A stretch of DNA of 64,000 bases from Mycobacterium sp. URHB0044 (GCF_000620625.1 NZ_JIAW01000006.1:1-64000), one strand, 5' to 3'; numbered from the stretch's first letter, positions 53,271 through 63,098 are shown. Program-made: numbers and translations. Notes: generated by a model from the letters alone, not told the origin.

Positions 53271-54542
53271 GACGGGCAATTCGGCCTCCAGCCGTGCCAC
53301 GTAGGCGTCCAACCCGTCCGGGCCGCCGACCGCGGATTCCGCCGCATGCACGCTGATCGACAGGGTGTCCCCCACGCCGACGACCACGTGCGTCAGGCCC
53401 ATCATCGGTGACAGCCCGGCGAACGCCGCGGCCACCGTCACCGGCGCGCCACCGAACCCGAAGTCCGCGGCACCGCAGTTCACGCTGGACACGATGGTGT
53501 TGCCCGTCACGGCCGTCACGCGCTGATCGGGGTCGAATCGGTCCATCCCCCAACGCAACAGCGGTGCCGGCGTCGCGGCGAACGCCCGGTCCGCTGCCCG
53601 GATCGCCGGATGCGCGGCACGGCGCCGCCGAGCGTCGAGGTCGGCCGCGATCCTGGCGCGGCGCGCGTCGGCGACCAGATCGGGGTAGAGGCCGACGCCG
53701 ACGTTGCCGAAGTGGTTGTACGCCACGCGGGGCGCGGGCTTGGCCATGGGAACTTCGGCACCCAGCGCCGACGGGTCCTCACCGAGAGTGCGGAGATGGG
53801 CGGCGAGCGCGCCCGACACCCCCGCCAACACGCCCACCGTCACCTTCGCCCCGGACAGGTCGGTGCGCTTTCGGATCACTGTTCGCAGGCCCGTCGTTCC
53901 AGTCGGTCGGGCATTGGTGCGCAGCACCGGCCGCAGCTCCGCCTGCGCCGGAACGATTCCCGCCTCGGTGTCGGCCACCAGCCGCCGATGCGCCCTGGCG
54001 GCACGAAAGCCGAGCAACGGCAACATGACCGGGCCCGTCGACGATGGACTGATCGCGGGCACCACGCCACCGGCCCGGCCGAACATCACCGCCGCCGCCG
54101 CGCAGGTCCGTCCACCGCCACCGAGTGCGTGCGAGATCTGCAAAACCGCCACCGTGCCCGGCCCCGCGACTCCTGGTACGCCTTCGACGGCGACGAAGAC
54201 GTGCAGCCGCCATGCCGAGACGCGCGCGTCCACTTGGTCGCCGATGAGCCGGCTCACCTTGGCGAGACAGCCCGCCCACGAGCGGTCGTCGAGATCATGC
54301 ACGACGAACTGCGACCGGTCGACGTCCCGATGTACCCAGGCCGGGTAGGTGAGCGTCCCGCGGTCCTCGATGCGCACCGTCAGGTCGGCACAGCCGCGGG
54401 CCTGCGATGCGATGTCATCCAACGTCTGTTCGAGATCCGTTGGCACCCCGGCGAATCCGAACAAGAGAAATGTGTCGTTGGGAATCTTGGCCGACAGCCA
54501 GAACGTCTGCGCATCGGTCGGCGTCAGCCGCCGCGTCGTCAT
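53259..54542 (-). CDS. WS/DGAT-like acyltransferase-fold protein with degenerate motif
   Basis: 427 residues. The start RRLTPTDAQTFWLSAKIPND and the C-terminal half (KPAPRVAYNHFGNVGVGLYP, then NTIVSSVNCGAADFGFGG) resemble mycobacterial wax ester synthase/diacylglycerol acyltransferase relatives. The catalytic HHxxxDG is replaced by SHALGGG (residues 137-143), so acyl transfer by the usual mechanism is unlikely. ATG at 54540-54542 overlaps the hydrolase stop (ATGA). Last gene of the extended mce operon. Confidence 0.75.
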   Translation of the reverse strand: MTTRRLTPTDAQTFWLSAKIPNDTFLLFGFAGVPTDLEQTLDDIASQARGCADLTVRIEDRGTLTYPAWVHRDVDRSQFVVHDLDDRSWAGCLAKVSRLIGDQVDARVSAWRLHVFVAVEGVPGVAGPGTVAVLQISHALGGGGRTCAAAAVMFGRAGGVVPAISPSSTGPVMLPLLGFRAARAHRRLVADTEAGIVPAQAELRPVLRTNARPTGTTGLRTVIRKRTDLSGAKVTVGVLAGVSGALAAHLRTLGEDPSALGAEVPMAKPAPRVAYNHFGNVGVGLYPDLVADARRARIAADLDARRRRAAHPAIRAADRAFAATPAPLLRWGMDRFDPDQRVTAVTGNTIVSSVNCGAADFGFGGAPVTVAAAFAGLSPMMGLTHVVVGVGDTLSISVHAAESAVGGPDGLDAYVARLEAELPVSAA

Positions 54543-55441
54543 GCCCGTCCGACGAAGTCCAGGATATGACGGGCGACGACGTCGGGCCGGTCGAGCTGCA
54601 TGAAATGGCCTGCACCGTCGACGATCTCGACGCGGCTGCCGTTGGGAAGCACCGGCTTCACCCACTCGGCGTAGTCCGGCGAGGCGCAGCCGTCGTCGGT
54701 GCCATGCAGGTACAGAGCGGGCAGCGTCGGCGCCGACAGCCAGTGCTCGTGCAGTTCGGCGTAGCGGGGAGGCGGCTTGCTTCCGCGAATCGTAGCCCGG
54801 TAGTACCCCAGCGCGGCGCGCCAGTTCGCCGGTGCTCCGATCGCATCGAGCACCAGGGAGACGTCCTCGTGTGCGGTGTATCCGGGCGACCACTGCCGCC
54901 ACAGCCGCGGGACCACCCATGACGCGGAACGTTCTGGCAGCCCTGGCAATTGGAAGAACATGATGTACCAACTGCGCAGGAGTTGGCGCGGCAACCGCGC
55001 CAACAGTCGACCGGCGTCGAAGACCTTGTCGATCCGCCGGAACGACGCGGCCGGAGGCACGGACATGATCACGGCCTTGCTGAACGGACTGTCCGGCATC
55101 GCCGCCAGGCCGGTGCCTGCGATCGCTCCCCAGTCGTGTCCGATCACGACGTCGCGTCCGGTTGGGCCCGCGGCGTCGAGTACGCGCAGCGCATCGTCCA
55201 TCAGCGCGCCGACGTGGTAGCTGCCGTCGGAGGACGCCGACGACGGGGCGTAGCCGCGCATGAACGGTGCGACCACTCGCCACCCGGCGTCGGCCAGCAC
55301 GGGGGCTACCTTGCGCCAGCCGTGTGCCGTGTCGGGAAAACCGTGCAGGCACAGGGCGACTGGGCCGTCGTCGGGCCCCCACGTCAGTGCCCGAAGCGTG
55401 ACGTCCGGGGTCACGACGTCGAGAGTCTCGGGACCGGTCAC
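54539..55441 (-). CDS. Alpha/beta hydrolase, epoxide hydrolase-like
   Basis: 300 residues. Oxyanion motif HGFPD (33-37), nucleophile Asp103 in VVIGHDWGAIAGT, and His279 in GAGHFMQLDRP. An Asp nucleophile in GHDWG points to epoxide hydrolase or haloalkane dehalogenase rather than an esterase. Cap domain at about 130-215. It begins 10 bases after the Mce-associated gene and overlaps the next one, so it is part of the mce transcript. Substrate unknown; a lipid or sterol epoxide would fit. Confidence 0.92.
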   Translation of the reverse strand: MTGPETLDVVTPDVTLRALTWGPDDGPVALCLHGFPDTAHGWRKVAPVLADAGWRVVAPFMRGYAPSSASSDGSYHVGALMDDALRVLDAAGPTGRDVVIGHDWGAIAGTGLAAMPDSPFSKAVIMSVPPAASFRRIDKVFDAGRLLARLPRQLLRSWYIMFFQLPGLPERSASWVVPRLWRQWSPGYTAHEDVSLVLDAIGAPANWRAALGYYRATIRGSKPPPRYAELHEHWLSAPTLPALYLHGTDDGCASPDYAEWVKPVLPNGSRVEIVDGAGHFMQLDRPDVVARHILDFVGRA

Positions 55442-55451
55442 CGCCGCCCGC

Positions 55452-56120
55452 CTAGACGGGTTGGAACTCGGAGATCAGCCACTTGTCGCCGTGCTTCTCC
55501 AGCGTCACCTTCACACTCGAGGCGGTGTCGGTCGGCGCGTCGGCACCTACCACCACGGTCTGATTGACGAACACCAGCACGACGGCGTGATTCGGCTCGG
55601 CGGAGACGGATGCTGCGGCGGGCACGGTCGCGACGGCGGAGATCTTCTTCTGCTTGGCGCCGGGGATGACCACGTCGTTGATGAGGCCCGTGTAGGAGTT
55701 CTGGAAGTCACCGGTGAGCAGGTTGCGTGCGTCGTTCAACTGCTTATCGACGGTGTCGGGCTGGTACGACAGCATGGCGATGGTGCTGTCCTTGGCCACC
55801 TGCATCGACTCGATGCGTGCGGTGTCCGAGTCGCGCACCGAATTGTCCACGTACTTCAGGTAACCGGCGGCAAGCACGAGCAGCAGCGCCAACGCGGGCA
55901 ACACCCCGTAGGCCGCGACGCGGCCCCAGTCGATGCTCCGGGTCCGGGCCTTCGGCACCTCGGCGGTCTCTGCATCGGCCGCTGCCTCGTCCGTCGCTTC
56001 TTCGTCCGAGGTTTCGTCGGCCTTCGTTTCGTCGGCCTTCGTTTCGTCGGCCTTTGCGTCGTCGGCCTTCGTTTCGTTGTCTGCGTCGCCGACCACGGTC
56101 GTCTTCTCTTCGTCTGTCAC
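55452..56120 (-). CDS. Mce-associated membrane protein (second)
   Basis: 222 residues. Long acidic cytoplasmic N-terminus with repeated ADETKADETKADE units, one membrane helix (about 66-90, AAYGVLPALALLLVLAAGYL), and an external domain like Mam proteins (LSYQPDTVDKQLNDARNLLT, GDFQNSYTGLINDVVIPGAK, NQTVVVGADAP). The GTG start at 56118-56120 overlaps the previous stop by four bases. Mam proteins stabilise Mce complexes. Confidence 0.9.
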   Translation of the reverse strand: MTDEEKTTVVGDADNETKADDAKADETKADETKADETSDEEATDEAAADAETAEVPKARTRSIDWGRVAAYGVLPALALLLVLAAGYLKYVDNSVRDSDTARIESMQVAKDSTIAMLSYQPDTVDKQLNDARNLLTGDFQNSYTGLINDVVIPGAKQKKISAVATVPAAASVSAEPNHAVVLVFVNQTVVVGADAPTDTASSVKVTLEKHGDKWLISEFQPV

Positions 56121-56773
56121 GGCACGAACTCCACGTTCGAAACCTTGGTGTCTTCGCCGACCTTCTGCACCGTGATGCGCATCCGCCACGCGCGCGGTTG
56201 CTGTTCGGGTTGCCCTTCGACGGTGGTGTTCACCGCGACCGCGACGAGCACCTGCGCCTGGTCTTGCGACTCCGATTCCAGGCCGGCCTCGGTGACGGAG
56301 CCGACGGACTTCGACTTGACCTGCTTGACCACTTCGGTGAACGGCTGGGAGCGCTTCTGGAAGTCGTCGTAGAACGTTCCCGTCGCCGAGTCGAGGATGC
56401 GCTGGACGTCCGCGTCGACGTGATTGAAGTCGATCGTGGTGAGGTTCAGCGCGCCCTGGCGGCCGACCTGCACGAAGACCTTGCGTTGGGTGTCGAGCTG
56501 GTGCGACTGGTAGGCGCGGAAGCCCAGCCAGCCCGTCAAGCCGCCAAGCGCCAGCACCACGACCAACCCGACGATGGTCGCCAGCCGGACGTGCGACATC
56601 CGTGGCGCTGACTCGGCCTCTTCGAGGTCGGTGTCGTCCCCATCGTCGTCAACCGCGTCGTCGTCGAGCGCGTCGTCGTCAACCGCTTCGTCTACGACGT
56701 CGGTTGTCGGTTCGACCGCTTTGGCTGAGGGTTCGTTCAGTTCCCCGTCGGGGGCAGCAGCATCGTCTGCCAT
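56117..56773 (-). CDS. Mce-associated membrane protein (first)
   Basis: 218 residues. Acidic N-terminus with Asp runs (DDDALDDDAVDDDGDD), one membrane helix (about 64-85, ATIVGLVVVLALGGLTGWLG) and an external Mam-type domain (GALNLTTIDFNHVDADVQRI, FYDDFQKRSQPFTEVV). ATG at 56771-56773 has GAGGAGC before it and starts 37 bases inside the end of mceF. It is followed by a second Mam gene with a four-base overlap. Confidence 0.92.
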   Translation of the reverse strand: MADDAAAPDGELNEPSAKAVEPTTDVVDEAVDDDALDDDAVDDDGDDTDLEEAESAPRMSHVRLATIVGLVVVLALGGLTGWLGFRAYQSHQLDTQRKVFVQVGRQGALNLTTIDFNHVDADVQRILDSATGTFYDDFQKRSQPFTEVVKQVKSKSVGSVTEAGLESESQDQAQVLVAVAVNTTVEGQPEQQPRAWRMRITVQKVGEDTKVSNVEFVP

Positions 56774-58239
56774 GTTTGCTCCTCTGTGGCACTGCGGGCC
56801 AGGTTGGACTGTGTGTACACACGTCCGTCGGGACCAACGTACGTGCCGCTGGCTGGGTCGTATTCGGCGGCTGCCACTGGCGGCGGTGCAGGACCCGGCG
56901 GCGGAGCGGCTTGCGCAGGTGGCACGGCCGGCGGCACGTGCGGGATCGCTTGCCCGGACAGCGTGGCGTTCGGATCGCCCTTCCAGTTGTATCCGTCGTT
57001 GAGCGGCACGTAGTGCTCGTCGCTCTCGCATTGCTGCCACGTCGGCGCGCGTTTGCCGGGCACGGTGATGCAGGGCAGGTTGCGCGCCCCCCGGACGTTG
57101 AACGGCGCGTCCTGCGGCACCCGGCAGTAGACGTCACCCGGCGGCCTGTCGGGATAGTCCTCGAAGGTGGGCACTCGCTGCTGCTGGGCGGGCAGGAAGC
57201 CGGTGGTGCACGGCGGGGGCAGCTGCTGTGGCGGCAGTGGGATCGGCGCAGGGAAGTTGGGGATCATCAGGTTGAGGTTGAAGACCAATGCATCGCCTTC
57301 GTAGTCCTGCTTGGTGTTCCGCTTGTGCACGCCGACGGCCTGCGTGACGGCAGTGCCCTGAGGTAGCAGCACCAGCAGCTGCTCGAGGCTCGGCTGGTAG
57401 GTGACGGCCACCTCGCCGACGCTGACCAGGTTGGCCAGCACGATCGGCAGCGTTGGTTGCACCCGTTCGATCAGGGCCCGCACCTCATCGGCGGCGCCAG
57501 GGCCGTTCTGCAGGATGCCGGACACCGCCTGATCCTGGCCCTGTAACTGACCGGTGATGCTCGCCAGATTCGCGGCCCATGCCTGAATCGAATCCGCGGT
57601 GTCGGTCTGACTGTCCAGCACCGGTTTCGACTGGTCGATCAGGGTGGTCAGTGGGTCGAGGTTCTGGCGGGCGTCGATGGCCAGCGCGGTGCTGCCGTGG
57701 ACCAGCCTGCGGAGCTCCGGTCCGAGCCCGCCGACCGCGATGTAGGACTCGTCGATGACCGTCTTCAGGTTCTCGCGGGGGATCGCCTCAAGGCCGCGGG
57801 TGGTGTCGTTCAGGACCGTATTGATGTCCGTCGGAACCGTGGTGCGGTCCCGGGGGATGACGTCGCCACCCGTCAACGCCGGCCCCTGCCCACTGCGGGG
57901 CACCAGCATGACGTACTGCTCGCCGACGGAGGATTGGCTGTGCACTTCGGCGACGACGTCCGCGGGAATCTTTATGTCGGAGTTCAGCGAAAGCACCGCT
58001 GCCACACCGGTGTCCGTCAGCTCGACGCTGTCGACGATGCCGACCTGCGCGCCGCGATACGTCACGTTGCCGCGCGGGTACAGCCCACCGGTTTCTGGTA
58101 GCTCCACGGTGACGCGGTACTCCCCGATCCCCATCATCTCCGGCAGCCGCATGTAGCCGAAGACCATGATGCTCACCGCAGCAAGGGCCAGCACCGAGAA
58201 GATCGCGAGCTGGATGAGCATTTGTCTCGTCAGGATCAT
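56737..58239 (-). CDS. mceF: MceF, substrate-binding subunit of an Mce transporter
   Basis: 500 residues. N-terminal membrane anchor (about 8-29), MCE/MlaD domain (GIGEYRVTVELPETGGLYPR, NVTYRGAQVGIVDSVELTD), helical needle region (about 160-310) and a Pro-rich C-terminal tail. Last of the six mce genes. Mce complexes import lipids or sterols with the YrbE permeases and MkL ATPase, whose genes lie outside the window or elsewhere. Start ATG two bases after mceE. Which mce class this is cannot be decided by eye. Confidence 0.93.
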   Translation of the reverse strand: MILTRQMLIQLAIFSVLALAAVSIMVFGYMRLPEMMGIGEYRVTVELPETGGLYPRGNVTYRGAQVGIVDSVELTDTGVAAVLSLNSDIKIPADVVAEVHSQSSVGEQYVMLVPRSGQGPALTGGDVIPRDRTTVPTDINTVLNDTTRGLEAIPRENLKTVIDESYIAVGGLGPELRRLVHGSTALAIDARQNLDPLTTLIDQSKPVLDSQTDTADSIQAWAANLASITGQLQGQDQAVSGILQNGPGAADEVRALIERVQPTLPIVLANLVSVGEVAVTYQPSLEQLLVLLPQGTAVTQAVGVHKRNTKQDYEGDALVFNLNLMIPNFPAPIPLPPQQLPPPCTTGFLPAQQQRVPTFEDYPDRPPGDVYCRVPQDAPFNVRGARNLPCITVPGKRAPTWQQCESDEHYVPLNDGYNWKGDPNATLSGQAIPHVPPAVPPAQAAPPPGPAPPPVAAAEYDPASGTYVGPDGRVYTQSNLARSATEEQTWQTMLLPPTGN

Positions 58240-58241
58240 GT

Positions 58242-59396
58242 CTAGGGCCCCTGATCGAAGTGGTACGGAGCGACCAACGGGTTGCCTGCGCCGTTCGGCG
58301 GGGCGCTACCCGTACACGGGCTGGGGAACTGGCCGATGGTGCGGCCCCACTGAATCTCCAGCCAGGTCAGGTCGCACTCCCACCGCGAGCCGGTGAAGAA
58401 GCCGGAGTCGATCCGGCTCAGCGTGAGGTCGAGGATCAACGTCAGGTTGGCGTAGTCGCCGCGCATCCAGTTGGTCAGCGTCTCCTTGGGGAAGGGGAAC
58501 GTGGGCAGGAAGCTCAGCGCACGGGTCAGCGCGGGACCGGCGTCGGCCAATGACTGCAGCACCGGGCCAAGGTCTTTGAGCTCTTGGACGAGCGCGTCCT
58601 TGGTTTGGTTGACCGAGTCGGCGGCCAGGGCACTGAACTTGCCCAGCTGTGCCAGCGCGTCGGAGAGATTCTCACGCTGGTCCCGCAGCACGGCCAGCGC
58701 ATCGGGGATGGTCTTCAACGCCTTGTCCACCACCGGCTTCTGCGCGGCGATCTGACCGAACAGGTCGTTGAGGCTTTCCGACGCGGCGATGATGTCGCCC
58801 TTTTGGTCGTCGAGGTAGCCGATCGCCTTGTCGAGTTGCTCGATCAGGCTGCGCAAGTCGTTCTCACGACCGGCGAAGGCGGTGCTCAACGCCTCGGTGA
58901 TGTCTTGAATGTTGCCGATGCCGCCGCCGTTGAGGACCACAGCGATGGCGGCCAACGCCTGCTCGGTGGTCGGATACGCGCCAGCAGAGGCCAGCGGAAT
59001 CACCGAACCTTCACGCAGCTTGCCTTGGGGCGCAACGTCGGTCGGTGGCGACAGCTCGATGTGTTGTGACCCGAGCAGGCTGGTCTGTCCGACCTTGGCC
59101 GTCGCATTGGCAGGCAACTGCACGTCGCGGTTGAGGGTCATCGTCACCAGCGCATTCCACCCCTGGCGTTCGATCTTGCTCACTGTGCCGACGTTCACGT
59201 CGCCGACACGCACGCGAGAGTTCTCCTCGACGTTGTCGACGTCGGGCATCTGCGCCTGAATGGTGAACGCCCCGGGGCCCACACCCTGCACCCCGGGCAA
59301 CGGAAGCGAGTTCAGCCCTCGCCAACCACAACCGGACACCACGAGGCCGAGCACCAGCATGCCCGCCGCGACGCGTCTCCACCTGGCGCGCATCAT
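58242..59396 (-). CDS. mceE: MceE, lipoprotein subunit of an Mce transporter
   Basis: 384 residues. Signal peptide with lipobox LVVSGC, placing the acylated Cys at residue 23, as expected for the MceE/LprK-type subunit. MCE domain (IQAQMPDVDNVEENSRVRVG, then VNVGTVSKIERQGW) and a helical region rich in Leu/Ala heptads (AFAGRENDLRSLIEQLDKAI). ATG start overlaps the mceD stop (ATGA). Confidence 0.94.
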   Translation of the reverse strand: MMRARWRRVAAGMLVLGLVVSGCGWRGLNSLPLPGVQGVGPGAFTIQAQMPDVDNVEENSRVRVGDVNVGTVSKIERQGWNALVTMTLNRDVQLPANATAKVGQTSLLGSQHIELSPPTDVAPQGKLREGSVIPLASAGAYPTTEQALAAIAVVLNGGGIGNIQDITEALSTAFAGRENDLRSLIEQLDKAIGYLDDQKGDIIAASESLNDLFGQIAAQKPVVDKALKTIPDALAVLRDQRENLSDALAQLGKFSALAADSVNQTKDALVQELKDLGPVLQSLADAGPALTRALSFLPTFPFPKETLTNWMRGDYANLTLILDLTLSRIDSGFFTGSRWECDLTWLEIQWGRTIGQFPSPCTGSAPPNGAGNPLVAPYHFDQGP

Positions 59397-60715
59397 GGTC
59401 CGACTCCAGGCGGCACCATCATGCCGGGCAGGCCGTCTGCTGGATTGGTGACCATCGCCTCGGCGGGCAGCGGCGGCGTGTCGGGCGGTGGTGGCGGCGG
59501 CGTGCCGTCCGCTGGCGGTGGAGCCTGCGGCGCAACCGGCTGTGGCGGAATGTAATCCGGCCGCATCCAGTCCTCGCTGTAGGTGAGCTCGTTCGGCCGC
59601 GTCGTGGCACCGACGAAGACGTTCTGCGCGAGGGGCAGGAAGTTGTACTGCCGATTCTTGATGACCGGCGCCAAGTACTGCACGCACAGCTTCGCCGACT
59701 CCTCGGCGCCGAGCCGTGACGCCGCCTGAATCGCGCCGCACAGGAAGGAAATCGGGTTCGCGAAGTTGTTGAGCATCGGCACGCTACTCACCGCGCCCTG
59801 GGCGGGCTGCCAGATGTTCACGTAGTTCTGCAACGTGTTGGGCGCGACGTGCAGGAACTGCTTGACGTCGGCCAGGCTGTCGTTCAGCGCCTGCGTCACC
59901 CCCGCCAGCTTGTCCGACGTGGTGCCCAGCGCTTCACGGTTCTCCGCCACGAACGACTGCACCTGGGGGACGACGGCGTTGAGGTCGCGCACGGCGTCGG
60001 CGACTTCGTTCGGATTGTCGGCGAGCAGCCCCGTCACCGACGCCAGGTTCTGGTTGAGCTGGCGCATCAAGTCGGTGCTGTCCTTCAACGCCGACACCAG
60101 AATCGCGAGGTTCTTGACGGTCGAGAAGATGTCGGTGCTGTGATCGCCGAGCGCCGAAAAGGCCTGCGACAACTTGATGACCGTGTCGCGGATGTTGGCG
60201 CCCTCGCCGCGCAGGTTGTCGGCGGTGGTGTTGATGATCGAACCCAGCGGGCTCACTTCACCGGGCTCGGTCGGCTGCAACGTGTCGGCGAGCTTTTCGA
60301 GTTGTTGACGAACCTGGTCCCACTCGACCGGCACCGCGGTCCGTTCGCGCGGGATGACCGCGTCGTCCTTCATCACCGGCCCTTCGGTGTAGACCGGGGT
60401 GAGCTGAATGGCGCGCGCAGTCACCAGCGTCGGCGACAGGATCGCGGCCTTCGCATCGGCAGGCACGTCGTACTTGTCGTCGTACCAGAACGAGACCTTG
60501 ACCCGCTCGGGCTGGGGTTCGATCGACGTGATCTTGCCGACCGGCACCCCGAGGATGCGGACGTCGTCGCCGACGTAGATGCCGTTGGTGTTCTCGAAGT
60601 ACGCAACGACATTCGTGCGGTTGATCGACTCCGACGTGCGAAGCAAGATGATCACCCCGCCCACCAAGAGCACTGCCAGCGCGGCGGCGATCCACGGCCT
60701 GTAGTGGCGGATCAT
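59393..60715 (-). CDS. mceD: MceD subunit
   Basis: 440 residues. Membrane anchor (about 9-26), MCE domain (NRTNVVAYFENTNGIYVGDD, then VRILGVPVGKITSIEPQ), helical region, and an Ala/Pro-rich C-terminus of about 70 residues containing PPPPPPDTPPLPAEA. Part of the hexameric Mce needle. Overlaps mceC upstream and mceE downstream by four bases. Confidence 0.94.
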   Translation of the reverse strand: MIRHYRPWIAAALAVLLVGGVIILLRTSESINRTNVVAYFENTNGIYVGDDVRILGVPVGKITSIEPQPERVKVSFWYDDKYDVPADAKAAILSPTLVTARAIQLTPVYTEGPVMKDDAVIPRERTAVPVEWDQVRQQLEKLADTLQPTEPGEVSPLGSIINTTADNLRGEGANIRDTVIKLSQAFSALGDHSTDIFSTVKNLAILVSALKDSTDLMRQLNQNLASVTGLLADNPNEVADAVRDLNAVVPQVQSFVAENREALGTTSDKLAGVTQALNDSLADVKQFLHVAPNTLQNYVNIWQPAQGAVSSVPMLNNFANPISFLCGAIQAASRLGAEESAKLCVQYLAPVIKNRQYNFLPLAQNVFVGATTRPNELTYSEDWMRPDYIPPQPVAPQAPPPADGTPPPPPPDTPPLPAEAMVTNPADGLPGMMVPPGVGP

Positions 60716-62070
60716 TGGCCTCCCTCCGCTGGCCCGTGGGACTGCACCTCACCGGGTGCCGGCTCGAAGATCGGATTCGGGGTCGGCGACGGTGTGGACT
60801 CCAGCCCCGGTGGCGGCGGCGCCGGAGGTCCCGGTGGCGGTCCTCCCGGCGGGGGTGCGGGCAGCGGCTCGCGGTACGGATAGCAGCCGGTGGGTCCGGG
60901 CAACGGCAGGCCGGGCGGTCCGCAGCCCTGATCGCCCGGGTTGCCGGTAATGGCATCCGGGATGGTCAAATTCGGCTCGCCGCCCTGGCCCGTCCGCGGG
61001 AACGGTACCGGCAGTGCCGGTGTGCCCGGCTGGCCGACCTGTGGGTCGGTGCGTTGCGACGGCAGCAGCACGTTGGGATCGAGTCCGAGGTCGGAGAACG
61101 CGGCGTCGATGAACGGCTGCAGGAACTGTCCCGGCAGGAGATTCGCGACATAGGTCTTGAAGAACGGCCCGGACGCGACCGACTCGCCGAGTGACATCGA
61201 ATATTGGGTGAGCAGTTTGAGCGAGCGCTGCAGCCGTTCCTTGCGATTGTCGAGGATCGTCAGCACGCCGTTGAGCTTGTCGAGCGCGGGTTTCATCGTC
61301 GCGCGGTTCTCGCCGATGAAGCCCTGCAACTGTTGGCTGAGGGCAGAGACATTGCCGGAGATCTGATCCAGTGCGGCGCTTTGACTTCGCAGTTCGATCA
61401 GCAGCGCATTGCTGTTGGAGACCAGGCCGACGATCTGGTTGCTGCGCTCGGCCAGCACCGCGGACGTCTTGTTGGCGTTGGCCAGCAGCCCACGCAAGTC
61501 CGCGTCACGCTCATTGAGCGTTTCCGAGAAGCGGGCCACGCCCTCGACCGCGATCCGTAGCTGCGGCGGGGTGTCGGAGAACGTCTCCGACAACACGCGC
61601 AGGGAGTCCGACAGTTGATTCGTGTTCAGACCGCTGATCGTGGTCGCTAACTCGCCCAATGCATCCGGCAGTTGATAGGGCGACGTGGTGCGATCCAACG
61701 GGATCGTGCCGTCCTGCTGGCCGTCGCCGCGCGAATAGACCTCCAGGATCTTCGTGCCCAACAGACCCTTCGTCTTGATGGCTGCCTCGGTGCGATCCCC
61801 CAGCCGGATGTTCTTCTTGACGGTGAACTTGACCAGTACCCGCGGACCGTCCAGCTCGATCGAGGTCACCTTGCCCACCTGGAAACCCGAAACCTGCACG
61901 CCCGCATCACCGGTGATACCGCCGGCCTCGGCGAAGTAGGCCGAGTACTCCTTGCCCTGATTGAGGAAGGGCAGCTTGTCGTATTGCAGTGCACCCACGA
62001 CGATGCCGATGGTGATCGCCAGCCCGATGGCGCCGATGATGAAGTGGTTGCGTTCGCTGAAGGGTTTCAC
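60712..62070 (-). CDS. mceC: MceC subunit
   Basis: 452 residues starting at GTG 62068-62070, which overlaps the mceB stop (GTGA). Membrane anchor at about 9-28 (FIIGAIGLAITIGIVVGAL), MCE domain (KEYSAYFAEAGGITGDAGVQ, VSGFQVGKVTSIELDG), helical region and a Pro/Gly-rich C-terminal tail of about 110 residues. A longer frame upstream only reads the mceB end in another frame. Confidence 0.93.
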   Translation of the reverse strand: MKPFSERNHFIIGAIGLAITIGIVVGALQYDKLPFLNQGKEYSAYFAEAGGITGDAGVQVSGFQVGKVTSIELDGPRVLVKFTVKKNIRLGDRTEAAIKTKGLLGTKILEVYSRGDGQQDGTIPLDRTTSPYQLPDALGELATTISGLNTNQLSDSLRVLSETFSDTPPQLRIAVEGVARFSETLNERDADLRGLLANANKTSAVLAERSNQIVGLVSNSNALLIELRSQSAALDQISGNVSALSQQLQGFIGENRATMKPALDKLNGVLTILDNRKERLQRSLKLLTQYSMSLGESVASGPFFKTYVANLLPGQFLQPFIDAAFSDLGLDPNVLLPSQRTDPQVGQPGTPALPVPFPRTGQGGEPNLTIPDAITGNPGDQGCGPPGLPLPGPTGCYPYREPLPAPPPGGPPPGPPAPPPPGLESTPSPTPNPIFEPAPGEVQSHGPAEGGQ

Positions 62071-63098
62071 CTTGGCGCACACCTTCCACTCGTCTGGCCC
62101 GCGACCTTGACGTACACCGGCTGGCCGCCCTTTCCATTGAGCTTGAGCACGATGTCGCACAGGTAGAAGGAGAAGAAGTCGCCGTAGATGCCTTGGCGGG
62201 AAAGCGCTTGATACGCATCCGGCAACGTGTTGAGCAGGTTGTCGAAGTAATCGTGATCGGCCACCACGATGCCTGCGGCACGGTCGGTCTCGGTGATCGT
62301 CTTCGCAAACGGTGGACGGGCCTGCGCGAGTAGGTCGGTGATGCTCCCGGCGGCGGCGTTGGCGTACGCCAGGCCGTTGCTGATGTCCGCCTTGCGGGCC
62401 TCGAGTCCCTTCACCAGTTCGGCGAGCGCGTCGACGCCCTTGCCGAATTGCTCGTTCTGGTCGCCCAACGACCCCAACACTGCGTTGAGGTTGACGATGA
62501 CGTCCCCGATCAGCTGATCGCGGTCGGCCAGCGTGGTCGTCAGCGCCGCGGTCTGAGCGAGGAACGAGTTAATGGTGCCGCCCTGGCCTTGCAAGGCGGT
62601 GATCAGCTGACCGGACAACGCATTTACCTGATCGGGATCGAGCGCCTTGAACAGCGGCCGGAAGCCGCCGATCAACGCATCCAAGTCCAGCGCCGGCGAC
62701 GTGCGGGCCAGCGGGATCGTGTCACCCGCGTTGAGCTTCTTCGTGCCGCCGGTACCTTCTTCGAGCGCCAGGTACCGGCCGCCGATCAGGTCGTCGTAGC
62801 GGATGACGGCTCGGCTGCCCTCGGTCAGCACCACCGAGTCGTCGGCGGTGAATTCGACCGCCGCCGAGGTGTCGGGCTGAATCTCGACCGACTTCACCTG
62901 GCCGACCTCGACGCCCGCGATGCGGACGAAGTCGCCGTTCTCCAATCCGGTCACGTTGACGAATTCGGCGTTGTAGGTCTTCGCCTTCTCGCCGAAACGC
63001 AGCTGCCCGAAGACCGCGTACAGCCCGAACACGCCCAGCAGGCAGACAGCCAGAAAGACGGCGAGGCGCAACCCGACGCCTCCCAGGCTTTCCTTCAT
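62067..63098 (-). CDS. mceB: MceB subunit
   Basis: 343 residues. Membrane anchor (about 10-30, LAVFLAVCLLGVFGLYAVFG), MCE domain (KTYNAEFVNVTGLENGDFVR, then IAGVEVGQVKSVEIQ) and helical region. Unlike the C, D and F subunits it lacks a Pro-rich tail, which is normal for MceB. It ends with two Cys-containing motifs (YLCDIVLKL and GRCAPR). Starts 37 bases after the mceA stop. Confidence 0.94.
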   Translation of the reverse strand: MKESLGGVGLRLAVFLAVCLLGVFGLYAVFGQLRFGEKAKTYNAEFVNVTGLENGDFVRIAGVEVGQVKSVEIQPDTSAAVEFTADDSVVLTEGSRAVIRYDDLIGGRYLALEEGTGGTKKLNAGDTIPLARTSPALDLDALIGGFRPLFKALDPDQVNALSGQLITALQGQGGTINSFLAQTAALTTTLADRDQLIGDVIVNLNAVLGSLGDQNEQFGKGVDALAELVKGLEARKADISNGLAYANAAAGSITDLLAQARPPFAKTITETDRAAGIVVADHDYFDNLLNTLPDAYQALSRQGIYGDFFSFYLCDIVLKLNGKGGQPVYVKVAGQTSGRCAPR

